34,420 nucleotides of DNA from OCS155 cluster bacterium AG-349-E07 (GTDB taxonomy: Bacteria; Actinomycetota; Acidimicrobiia; Actinomarinales; Actinomarinaceae), in NCBI GenBank assembly GCA_003281085.1, contig QCCZ01000008.1, positions 1 through 34,420 of the forward strand. The letters run 5' to 3'. The position numbers and the translations under genes were made by a program. Under the pieces are notes generated by a model, which searched no databases, was not told where the DNA came from, and saw only the letters and a program-made list of their open reading frames with translations. This document shows, one piece after another, positions 17,688 to 25,035 of the stretch. The number at the start of each line of letters is the position of its first letter. Within the stretch, counting starts at the first letter, position 1.

Positions 17688-18750
17688 ATTTCTATTTAAA
17701 AACAGAACGGCTTTACAAATATTTCTTGTAACTACTTTTTTATTAGTTGGGTACAATGTTACAAATTCAATTGCAGATAATGTAGAAATTAACACAATTG
17801 ATGGATCTCAAAATATTGATGATTTACAAATTATAAACGTAAATATTCCCCAAGGGAGCTCTGCTTCTGAGATATCTTCTATCTTAGATTCAACTGGTGT
17901 AATAACATCTAAACTTGCCTTTGAGCTATATTTACGTAATGAAAATCTTACTGATAAATTAAGATCAGGCACTTATGAAATACCAAATAATTTAAATTTT
18001 GAAGAACTTACTTCAGTTCTATTAAAAGGGCCACCTCTTAAAACATATACAATTACAATTCCAGAGGGATTATGGCTGAGTGAAACATTAGAAACTGTTT
18101 CGGCTCAAACAGGTTATGATGTTATTCAACTTGAAAATTCACTAATATCAGGAAGCGTTAAGAGTTCATATTTACCTGATAATGATTTTTCTAAATTACA
18201 AAATTGGGAAGGCTTACTTTTTCCAAACACTTACCAAATAGATATTGAAGCTAACGGTGAAGATATTTTGCAAATTCTTGCAAATGAATTAGAAAATAGA
18301 TTTGAAAATTTACTTTCGGCTAACTCTATACCTTCTTGGATATCTTCACCAAATGAGTTCTTTACTGTAGCAAGTTTGATTGAAGCTGAAGCTAAATTAG
18401 ATGAAGATAGACCATTGGTGTCTTCTGTTATTAGAAACAGACTTGATCAAAATATGCTTTTACAAATAGATGCAACTGTACTTTATTCATTACAAAAAAG
18501 AAAAACACAAGTACTGTTAATTGATTTACAAGTAGACAGTCCTTACAATACCTATAAATATACATCACTTCCTCCAACCCCAATATCTGGATTTGGTGAA
18601 AAATCTATGGAAGCTATTTTTAATACACCGGAGAATCCATTTATTTACTATCTATTAACAGATATAAATGGGAAGATGACTTTTACAGATAATTATGAAG
18701 AATTTATTAATCTTAAAAATAAAGCTAAAGATGAAGGAGTGATACCTTAA
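17680..18750 (+). CDS. mltG: Endolytic peptidoglycan transglycosylase MltG (YceG family)
   Basis: 356 residues. A membrane anchor (about 10-30) is followed by a LysM-like domain (I-P-Q-G-S-S-A-S-E-I) and the YceG catalytic domain. The catalytic glutamate lies in A-S-L-I-E-A-E-A, near 228, followed by V-S-S-V-I-R-N-R-L and L-Q-I-D-A-T-V-L-Y. Later S-P-Y-N-T-Y and L-P-P-T-P-I complete the site. MltG cuts nascent glycan strands outside the cytoplasmic membrane and sets their length, so the organism keeps a peptidoglycan wall. In other actinobacteria aroE-C-K-B follow; here efp starts within the stop codon. Confidence 0.94.
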   Translation: MIKFLFKNRTALQIFLVTTFLLVGYNVTNSIADNVEINTIDGSQNIDDLQIINVNIPQGSSASEISSILDSTGVITSKLAFELYLRNENLTDKLRSGTYEIPNNLNFEELTSVLLKGPPLKTYTITIPEGLWLSETLETVSAQTGYDVIQLENSLISGSVKSSYLPDNDFSKLQNWEGLLFPNTYQIDIEANGEDILQILANELENRFENLLSANSIPSWISSPNEFFTVASLIEAEAKLDEDRPLVSSVIRNRLDQNMLLQIDATVLYSLQKRKTQVLLIDLQVDSPYNTYKYTSLPPTPISGFGEKSMEAIFNTPENPFIYYLLTDINGKMTFTDNYEEFINLKNKAKDEGVIP

Positions 18751-19307
18751 TGGTTTCTACAAACGATATACGGCCTGGACAGTCAATATTAGTTGATGGA
18801 ATTATCTATCAGATAATTGAATACCAACATGTAAAACCTGGTAAGGGGAAAGCATTTGTTAAAACAAAACTAAAGAATCTAACTAATGGAGGTGTTTTAG
18901 ATAAGACCTTCAGAGCAGATGAAGATGTTGAGCAAGCATATATTGATAAACAAACATTTCAATATTTATACAATGACGCTGATAAATATTTTTTTATGAA
19001 TGCTGATAGCTATGAACAAATTGAATTATCTAAAGATCAACTTAATGATAAAGAATTATTATTAAAGCCAAATCAAGAAGTAACTCTATCAATGTATATG
19101 GGTAAACCAATAGATATACAACTCCCTGCAACAATCAACTTGTTAGTAACGCATTCAGAGCCTGCTGTTAAAGGTGATTCGATTAATTCCAACAACAAGG
19201 AAGTTACCTGTGAAACTGGGTTAACAATCCAGGTTCCTATGTTTATAGAAGAAAACGATGTTATAAAAATTGATACTAAAGCAATAAGTTATATTACAAG
19301 AGTATGA
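18750..19307 (+). CDS. efp: Translation elongation factor P
   Basis: 185 residues with three OB-like domains. EF-P relieves ribosome stalling at consecutive prolines. The tip loop of domain I reads K-P-G-K-G-K with K32 at the position that is modified in many bacteria. Many actinobacteria carry an unmodified P-G-K-G-P loop; here the last proline is lysine. No EpmA/EpmB-type modification gene is in the window. A clear Shine-Dalgarno (AAGGAG) precedes the ATG, which overlaps the mltG stop by one base. Confidence 0.97.
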   Translation: MVSTNDIRPGQSILVDGIIYQIIEYQHVKPGKGKAFVKTKLKNLTNGGVLDKTFRADEDVEQAYIDKQTFQYLYNDADKYFFMNADSYEQIELSKDQLNDKELLLKPNQEVTLSMYMGKPIDIQLPATINLLVTHSEPAVKGDSINSNNKEVTCETGLTIQVPMFIEENDVIKIDTKAISYITRV

Positions 19308-19669
19308 AACACGATTTTAGACATTATTCATTCACTTCGCTTTTTTCGTCAGATAGCTATACAGACAACATACTTCTTGTTGAAAATGATTTATCAGAAA
19401 ATCAGCTACTTAGAGCACAGCAATTAATTACTTACTTTAATGAGAATGCTCAGCAAATTATGTTAAAGATAGATGAATTATCTCAAAATTGGTCATTTGA
19501 AAGAATTGCAAAACCTGAAAGAACAGCATTAATGCTTGGAATAGCTGAGTTGAAAATGAAATTAACTCCTAGAAAAGTAGTAATATCCGAATGGGTTAAA
19601 TTAGTCGATAAGAACTCCTCATCGGATGGTGCAAAATTTGTTAATGCAATCTTGGATAACTATGAATGA
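19304..19669 (+). CDS. nusB: Transcription antitermination factor NusB
   Basis: 121 residues. It is an all-helical RNA-binding partner of NusE (ribosomal protein S10) in rRNA antitermination. The C-terminal half carries the family pattern: P-E-R-T-A-L-M-L-G-I-A-E-L, P-R-K-V-V-I-S-E-W-V and K-F-V-N-A-I-L-D. The N-terminal half is divergent. Position directly after efp (ATGA overlap) is the actinobacterial order. Confidence 0.9.
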   Translation: MKHDFRHYSFTSLFSSDSYTDNILLVENDLSENQLLRAQQLITYFNENAQQIMLKIDELSQNWSFERIAKPERTALMLGIAELKMKLTPRKVVISEWVKLVDKNSSSDGAKFVNAILDNYE

Positions 19670-19952
19670 TAATCATCTTTCTAATATTTTAGATATTAAA
19701 AATTATAGAAAATCATTTATAGAGTCTTTTGATACAAATGACATAGAAATTAAAAATAAACTTATAAATGCAGCTAATGATATTAATTTACAATCTATAA
19801 GAATCCATAAATTAATAACTCACAATGGCAACATTGGAAAAGTTTTATTTGCTAGATTTCTTTCGACAATAAATTTAGATGAACAAACACGTATCATGGA
19901 ATTGAATATTTCAAATATTGAAGATATAGTAAATTTTATAGAGAATATATGA
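19662..19952 (+). CDS. Putative actinobacterial integration host factor (mIHF), highly divergent
   Basis: 96 residues from the ATG at 19662, which overlaps nusB by eight bases. An in-frame ATG at 19626 would give a 44-base overlap and is less likely. By sequence alone it is almost unrecognisable. Position is telling: the gene immediately before gmk-rpoZ-coaBC in actinobacteria is mIHF, an essential nucleoid protein of about 105 residues. The second half aligns with the mIHF core: N-I-G-K at 57-60 matches the G-V-G-K hairpin, followed by a helix (A-R-F-L-S-T-I-N-L) and then T-R-I-M-E-L-N-I-S where mIHF has R-R-V-R-G-L-G. The glycines and arginines expected for DNA contact are reduced. Confidence 0.62.
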   Translation: MNDNHLSNILDIKNYRKSFIESFDTNDIEIKNKLINAANDINLQSIRIHKLITHNGNIGKVLFARFLSTINLDEQTRIMELNISNIEDIVNFIENI

Positions 19953-20479
19953 TATTTATTATTACTGGTCCATCTGGAGTAGGAAAAAATACGATTATTA
20001 ACGAGCTCTCGAATCATATTGACTTTCATTTTTCAACTTCTTATACAACAAGACCTAGAAGAGACAATGAAATAGAAGGTCAAGATTACTATTTCATTAC
20101 CCATCAACGATTTAATGATCTGATTGATAAAAATCATATGCTCGAATATGAAGAATATGGAGGTTATTTTTACGGTACACCAAAATCTGAAATTGATAGA
20201 GATGGAATTGTAATATTAGACCTAGAAGTTAATGGTGCTACAAAATTACTAAAATCTAATAGTGATTATATAGGTATATTTATTGATATAAATGATGATG
20301 AATTAATAAACAGATTAGTTTCTAGAGGCCATGATGAAGATTTTATAAATAAAAGGATGATTCTTGCAAATTCTCAAAGAGAACACAGTGCTGAATACGA
20401 TTACTACATAGAGAACCAAGATTTAAATACTGCAGTTAATAATATAATTGATATAATATGTAAGCTGGAGGAACAATGA
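19949..20479 (+). CDS. gmk: Guanylate kinase
   Basis: 176 residues. It phosphorylates GMP to GDP. The P-loop reads G-P-S-G-V-G-K-N-T (residues 7-15); the residue after lysine is Asn instead of the usual Ser or Gly. The GMP-binding block S-Y-T-T-R-P-R-R ... E-G-Q-D-Y-Y-F and the later G-Y-F-Y-G-T are intact. It overlaps the mIHF-like gene by ATGA and rpoZ likewise. The gmk-rpoZ-coaBC order is conserved in actinobacteria. Confidence 0.96.
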   Translation: MIFIITGPSGVGKNTIINELSNHIDFHFSTSYTTRPRRDNEIEGQDYYFITHQRFNDLIDKNHMLEYEEYGGYFYGTPKSEIDRDGIVILDLEVNGATKLLKSNSDYIGIFIDINDDELINRLVSRGHDEDFINKRMILANSQREHSAEYDYYIENQDLNTAVNNIIDIICKLEEQ

Positions 20480-20703
20480 TAAAACCACCTATTGAAGAAT
20501 TACTAAAAGAAACACCAGGAAGATTTGCCCTAGTGATTACTGCATCTAGGAGAGCAAGAGATATAAATTCATATTTTAATCAACTCGGTGAAGGTATTGG
20601 TGCATATACACCTCCACAAGTTCAAAGTTTAAGCAGGAAACCTCTGACAGTAGCATTTGAAGAAATTGCAGCAGGGAAAGTAGAAGTTTCCGAAGAAAAT
20701 TAA
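20476..20703 (+). CDS. rpoZ: RNA polymerase omega subunit
   Basis: 75 residues. Omega helps assemble RNA polymerase by binding the beta' subunit. It starts I-K-P-P-I-E-E-L-L, followed by F-A-L-V-I-T-A-S-R-R-A-R-D-I-N, then the actinobacterial-style stretch with P-P-Q-V and K-P-L-T-V-A-F-E-E-I. One of the best Shine-Dalgarno sequences of the window, GGAGGA, lies a few bases before the ATG, within the end of gmk. That may raise its output over that of its neighbours. Confidence 0.96.
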   Translation: MIKPPIEELLKETPGRFALVITASRRARDINSYFNQLGEGIGAYTPPQVQSLSRKPLTVAFEEIAAGKVEVSEEN

Positions 20704-21812
20704 TGAAAAAAAATATACTACTTGCTGTCACAGGTAGTATTGCTTGTTCTAAAGCTGAATTGTTTATAAAGCAGTACGGAAGCCTATATAATTTTAAAGT
20801 AATATCTACATTTAATGCCTTACAATTTCTAAGCGATGAATTTAAAAAAAATAATCAAGTCTTAAGTGACTGGGATGATTTAAAAGGAACTCCGCATATA
20901 GAATTAGCAAGATGGGCTGATATTTTTTTGATTTACCCAGCTACTGCTAATGTTATCGCCAAAATGGCAAATGGTATTGCAGATGATTTGTTAACTTCGA
21001 CAACACTTATGTTTGGTTCTGGAATTTATATATGTCCAGCGATGCATGAGGAAATGTATTTAAACAATACAACACAAAACAATCTAAAAAAACTGTCACA
21101 GGATAATTTTATAGTAGGTTCAAGATATGGAGACTTAGATATTGGTGATAGAGGTTACGGTAGATTAATTGAACCTATTGATTTAAAGAACAATATTGAA
21201 AAAACATTGGGGAAGGTAATAGTGACATCTGGACCTACTACAGAAGCTATTGATGATGTTAAAGTAATCACAAATAAATCATCAGGTAAACAGGGGAGGG
21301 CAATAGCAATTGAACTTTCAGCTCGTGGTTATGAAACTATATATATTCATTCAAGTCAGATATTACCAATACCAGGCATTCAAAATGTAGCCTTTACATC
21401 ATCTTCAGAATTGCTTACAAAAATAAATGAAAACATAGATAATTGTGAATACTTGTTTATGACAGCAGCAGTTTCAGATTTTACAACGAAAAAAGAGAAT
21501 GGAAAGATAAGTAGAGATTCAGGAAACATTCAACTTAATTTAACACCAAATATCGATTTAGTGAAGACAATTAAAGATAAAAATGAAGATATAGTCACTG
21601 TTGCATTTTCAGCTCAGGTTAATGATGATCTTAATTTTGACAAAATTAAAAGTAAAAATTGCGATTACTTAGTAATAAACAACATATTAAAAAATAACTT
21701 TGGAAGCGATCAAAATAAAATAAAAATCATTAATAGGAAAGAACTTATATACGAATCGAATGAGAAGTCAAAATCAGATATAGCGTATGAGTTATTAGAT
21801 GTATTACTTTAG
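20703..21812 (+). CDS. coaBC: Bifunctional phosphopantothenoylcysteine synthetase/decarboxylase CoaBC
   Basis: 369 residues, a little short. The N-terminal flavin domain (CoaC) decarboxylates and the C-terminal domain (CoaB) adds cysteine to phosphopantothenate in CoA synthesis. Visible: T-G-S-I-A near 10-14, H65 in P-H-I-E-L-A, the A-T-A-N-V-I-A-K-M-A-N block, P-A-M-H-E-E-M-Y at 112-119 (actinobacteria often have His where others have Asn), and CoaB blocks G-P-T-T-E-A-I-D, K-S-S-G-K-Q-G and A-A-V-S-D-F. Odd: the A-C-G-D motif holding the CoaC catalytic cysteine appears as D-I-G-D, with I147 at the Cys position. It is followed directly by priA, not metK. Confidence 0.94.
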   Translation: MKKNILLAVTGSIACSKAELFIKQYGSLYNFKVISTFNALQFLSDEFKKNNQVLSDWDDLKGTPHIELARWADIFLIYPATANVIAKMANGIADDLLTSTTLMFGSGIYICPAMHEEMYLNNTTQNNLKKLSQDNFIVGSRYGDLDIGDRGYGRLIEPIDLKNNIEKTLGKVIVTSGPTTEAIDDVKVITNKSSGKQGRAIAIELSARGYETIYIHSSQILPIPGIQNVAFTSSSELLTKINENIDNCEYLFMTAAVSDFTTKKENGKISRDSGNIQLNLTPNIDLVKTIKDKNEDIVTVAFSAQVNDDLNFDKIKSKNCDYLVINNILKNNFGSDQNKIKIINRKELIYESNEKSKSDIAYELLDVLL

Positions 21813-21814
21813 TA

Positions 21815-23158
21815 ATGTTTGCTGATGTAGAAGTAATTTCAAATAATACATACGGTTACAATCAATTTACTTATTCTATTCCTCATAAGTTTAAGACAAA
21901 ATTAAGTATTGGTTCTTTCGTGAAAGTTGAATTTAGAAATAAGATTGTTGACGCATTAGTTGTAAATTTAAAATCAAAAACTGAAATAATAAATCCAAAA
22001 GATATTTTAAAAGTATCAAATTTTACTCTTGATAATGAACAAGATCTGTATTGCAAATATATAGCACTTTCTAACAGACTAAATTGTGGAATATTATTAC
22101 ACAATATAATTGATTTAGATAATTTAAGAAAACAAAATATTTTAAAAACAAAATCTGTTTCAAATATAAATTTTCAAGAGTTTAATAATTTTAAGTTTGT
22201 AAATGATAATGTTTTTTTTGTGTCTTCAATTAAACAAGCGAATGAATTATCAAAAAATTTGAAAAATAAACTAAAGATCGACTTTTATCAAAAATTTGGA
22301 GGGAAAGATGAACTTATCAATGTATTAAACAACAAAAAATACAGAAATATAATAATTCTTTCTAATAATTTTGAAAAAGTAATATTAAACGATCATACTA
22401 ATTATTTTTTTTATGACAGTAATTCTCCCGCTTATAAGTTACCAAAATTAAATAATCTGAACATTGTTGAGTCATCTTATCTGAAAAATCATATATTTGG
22501 AGGTAAGTTTATTTATATAAATGAATTTCCCAATTTGGAATTCAATGATTTTTATAAATTTAATATTGAAGAGATAAATTATGGAATTGAATATTATTTT
22601 TCAAATAATTTAAAAGATAATTTAGAGTTACTTAATCATAAATATCCAAATAAAGTTTTCAAAGTCTACTCAAAAGAAACATTTGCAGAAAATAAAAATA
22701 TTTCACAACATGATGATATAAATAATAAAGAAGTAAATACAGTTATTATAAGTAATCCAACTATATCTTCGAAAGGTCTTCTTAATTCATACAAATTAAT
22801 ATCACTTCTAAGAACATTAAACTTTTGTATTAAAAACAATTTAAAAATCATAATTTTCAATAATAAAAAATTGAATATAGAAAGTTCATTAAATAGCTCC
22901 TCTTTAACTAAGTGGGCAAATAAGGAGTTAGAAACTAGATTAAAATATGGACCAAACAAGTTGTTAAAAGTTTTTCAATTTGAATTACAACAAAAACTTG
23001 AAGATAGTAATGAATTGGTTCTTGGTCCTATAAAAACTGAAAGCGGTTTCAAGTATGAAGTTCAAATAAAATTATCAAAAGATGTAAATTACATAAAATT
23101 TATAAATCTATTTAAAAGTCTTAATAAAATTGATTTAACAAGAGTAAGGTATATTTAA
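21815..23158 (+). CDS. priA: PriA-like primosomal protein N', helicase-dead and shortened
   Basis: 447 residues against about 650 in mycobacteria and 730 in E. coli. The N-terminal roughly 65 residues fit the PriA 3'-DNA-binding domain (F-x-Y-S-I-P ... I-G-S-F-V-K-V-E-F-R-N-K). No Walker A G-x-G-K-T/S, no DEAH box and only three cysteines in total are present, so the ATPase and the zinc-binding region are gone. Actinobacterial PriA is already known to lack helicase motifs; this copy is further reduced. It sits between coaBC and def-fmt, the conserved actinobacterial site. The middle is very Asn/Lys rich. It is an intact ORF, so it is probably expressed, perhaps as a DNA-binding scaffold. Confidence 0.72.
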   Translation: MFADVEVISNNTYGYNQFTYSIPHKFKTKLSIGSFVKVEFRNKIVDALVVNLKSKTEIINPKDILKVSNFTLDNEQDLYCKYIALSNRLNCGILLHNIIDLDNLRKQNILKTKSVSNINFQEFNNFKFVNDNVFFVSSIKQANELSKNLKNKLKIDFYQKFGGKDELINVLNNKKYRNIIILSNNFEKVILNDHTNYFFYDSNSPAYKLPKLNNLNIVESSYLKNHIFGGKFIYINEFPNLEFNDFYKFNIEEINYGIEYYFSNNLKDNLELLNHKYPNKVFKVYSKETFAENKNISQHDDINNKEVNTVIISNPTISSKGLLNSYKLISLLRTLNFCIKNNLKIIIFNNKKLNIESSLNSSSLTKWANKELETRLKYGPNKLLKVFQFELQQKLEDSNELVLGPIKTESGFKYEVQIKLSKDVNYIKFINLFKSLNKIDLTRVRYI

Positions 23159-23652
23159 TGAACGATATAGTTGTCTTCGGCCATCCATCATTAACAAGTA
23201 AATCAGAAAATATAATCAATATAGATGATTATGTTGTAAATTTATCAAAAAAGATGATCGATATTATGTATGCTGCTCCAGGGGTTGGTTTAGCTGCCCC
23301 TCAAATAGGTATAAATAAAAATATATTTGTATTTGATGCTGGAGATGGGCCTAAAGTTGCTATAAATCCAAAACTTGTTAAAACAGAAGGTTCTATAGTA
23401 TTTATGGAAGGATGTCTATCTTTACCAGGTTATTATTGGGATATTGAAAGACATGAATACGCTAAAATTCAATGTCTCAATGAAAATGGTGATGAAACAA
23501 TATATGAAGGTGACGAACTGATGGGTCGAGTGTTGCAACATGAACTTGATCATTTGAAAGGAAAATTACTTCTCAAATCTATGACACGAAAACAACGAAA
23601 AGAAGCTTTGAAGGAAATTTCAATTAAAGGTTTTCCTGGTGATAAAATATAA
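23158..23652 (+). CDS. def: Peptide deformylase
   Basis: 164 residues. It removes the formyl group from new proteins. All three signature motifs are intact: G-V-G-L-A-A-P-Q at 42-49, E-G-C-L-S-L-P with metal ligand C86, and H-E-L-D-H with H128, E129 and H132. The short C terminus is the form common in actinobacteria. It starts within the priA stop codon (TAATG) and overlaps fmt by 14 bases. Confidence 0.97.
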   Translation: MNDIVVFGHPSLTSKSENIINIDDYVVNLSKKMIDIMYAAPGVGLAAPQIGINKNIFVFDAGDGPKVAINPKLVKTEGSIVFMEGCLSLPGYYWDIERHEYAKIQCLNENGDETIYEGDELMGRVLQHELDHLKGKLLLKSMTRKQRKEALKEISIKGFPGDKI

Positions 23653-24451
23653 ATATTTTTTCGGTTCAGATGAACGAAGCTTAAATTTTCTAAATACTAT
23701 ATATACACAGTACAATAAAGTTAAAGTTGTAACCCTTGAACCAAAGAAAACTGGTCGAGGTAGAAAAATCACATCAAATCCGGTTCAAATTTACTGTGAA
23801 CAAAATGATATTGAATATTCATACTATCAAGAGGAAAATATATATGAAGATATGGAGTATGGAATAGTTGCTAGTTTTGCAAAAATTTTTACAAATAATT
23901 TTATAACTAACAATAAACCACTATTTAATATACATTTAAGTTTGCTCCCAAAATACAAAGGACCTACTCCAGTTGAGAGTGCTCTATTAAATTTAGAAAA
24001 ATTTTCAGGTTATACAATTTTTAAAATAAATAAAAATGTTGATACTGGAGATATTATTTATCAAAAAACATTAAATATAGAAGGCAAATATGCAACAGAG
24101 GTTTATGAACAAATTTATGAATCTTTTCATATTGATATTTTGAATATAGATTTTTACAAAGATGGACAAATTCAAGAGAATATTGTTTCTAATACAAGAA
24201 AATTTTTTAAAGAAGATTTTAATATTCAAAATTTACCTATTCAAAATGCTAAATCAAAAATAAGGGCTTTCGACTATCTAGGTCCTGCTTTTATAAAATA
24301 CAACAATATAAATTTAAAAATTCTTAACTACAGTGAAATTGAACAAGGAAGTAGTATTGAACTAAGTGATGGATTATTGTACCCACTAAATGTAATTCCG
24401 GAAGGTAAGAGTAAAATGCTATTTGAAGACTATTTAAGAGGACTTAAATGA
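23639..24451 (+). CDS. fmt: Methionyl-tRNA formyltransferase
   Basis: 270 residues against the usual 305-315. It formylates initiator Met-tRNA, partnering Def next door. The catalytic domain is clear: N97 and H99 in N-I-H-L-S-L-L-P-K-Y-K-G and V-D-T-G-D at 134-138. The missing length comes from a shortened N-terminal part and a trimmed C-terminal tRNA-binding OB domain. The GTG start at 23639 has AAAGG eight bases upstream and overlaps def by 14 bases. The following rsmB of other actinobacteria is absent. Confidence 0.93.
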   Translation: MIKYKYFFGSDERSLNFLNTIYTQYNKVKVVTLEPKKTGRGRKITSNPVQIYCEQNDIEYSYYQEENIYEDMEYGIVASFAKIFTNNFITNNKPLFNIHLSLLPKYKGPTPVESALLNLEKFSGYTIFKINKNVDTGDIIYQKTLNIEGKYATEVYEQIYESFHIDILNIDFYKDGQIQENIVSNTRKFFKEDFNIQNLPIQNAKSKIRAFDYLGPAFIKYNNINLKILNYSEIEQGSSIELSDGLLYPLNVIPEGKSKMLFEDYLRGLK

Positions 24452-25035
24452 TCATTTCGGCAAGTATTCAAGCAGCAGATCAACTAAACATCTTACAGAG
24501 TATTCAACAACATTCATCTGAGTTTGACCAAATACATGTAGATATTACTGATGGTCATTTTACAAATAATATTTCTATGTCATTTAGTCACATCAAAGAA
24601 GTGAAGAGTCAAACTGATTACAAAGTAGACGTACAATTAATGGTTGAAGATAATGTAAAACTTGCACCATTAGCATTTGCACATGGAGCAGATTTAGTAT
24701 CAATTCATCTTGAATCAACACCTATTAAAGACTTTATTAATTTAAGTAATGAATTTACAAACCTTGGTGTAGCTACATTGCCAAATACCGATAATTCAAA
24801 ATTAGATGAATATTTAGAATATTCTTCAGCCATTTTATTTTTAGGCGTAAATCCTGGATTTTCAAATCAAGGTCAGTCTGTAGATTTAATTGATAAAATT
24901 AAGAATTTTAAAGTTTTATACCCCACATATGATGGATTAATAATTGCAGATGGTGGCATTCAGAAGAACCACTTAAATTCACTAGAGGATATTGGAGTAG
25001 ATATAGCTGTTCAAGGTGGAGCAATTTTTGGCTGA
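24448..25035 (+). CDS. rpe: Ribulose-phosphate 3-epimerase-like protein, altered metal site
   Basis: 195 residues against about 220. It has a TIM-barrel epimerase fold linking ribulose 5-phosphate and xylulose 5-phosphate. Recognisable: I-S-A-S-I-Q-A-A-D near the start, H30 and D32 in H-V-D-I-T-D-G-H-F, V-N-P-G-F at 134-138 and D168 in A-D-G-G-I. Of the four metal ligands of the family (His, Asp, His, Asp), the second His (normally D-V-H-L-M) is Q63 in D-V-Q-L-M; the codon is CAA. The first block has T for the usual M, and the last has V-Q-G-G for V-A-G-S. Position before ribD fits rpe. Activity is uncertain. Confidence 0.82.
   Translation: MIISASIQAADQLNILQSIQQHSSEFDQIHVDITDGHFTNNISMSFSHIKEVKSQTDYKVDVQLMVEDNVKLAPLAFAHGADLVSIHLESTPIKDFINLSNEFTNLGVATLPNTDNSKLDEYLEYSSAILFLGVNPGFSNQGQSVDLIDKIKNFKVLYPTYDGLIIADGGIQKNHLNSLEDIGVDIAVQGGAIFG

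Noticed and set aside
19626-19661. Longer N terminus for the mIHF-like gene from ATG 19626
   Set aside because: Would overlap nusB by 44 bases, whereas the ATG at 19662 gives the eight-base overlap seen at many junctions here.
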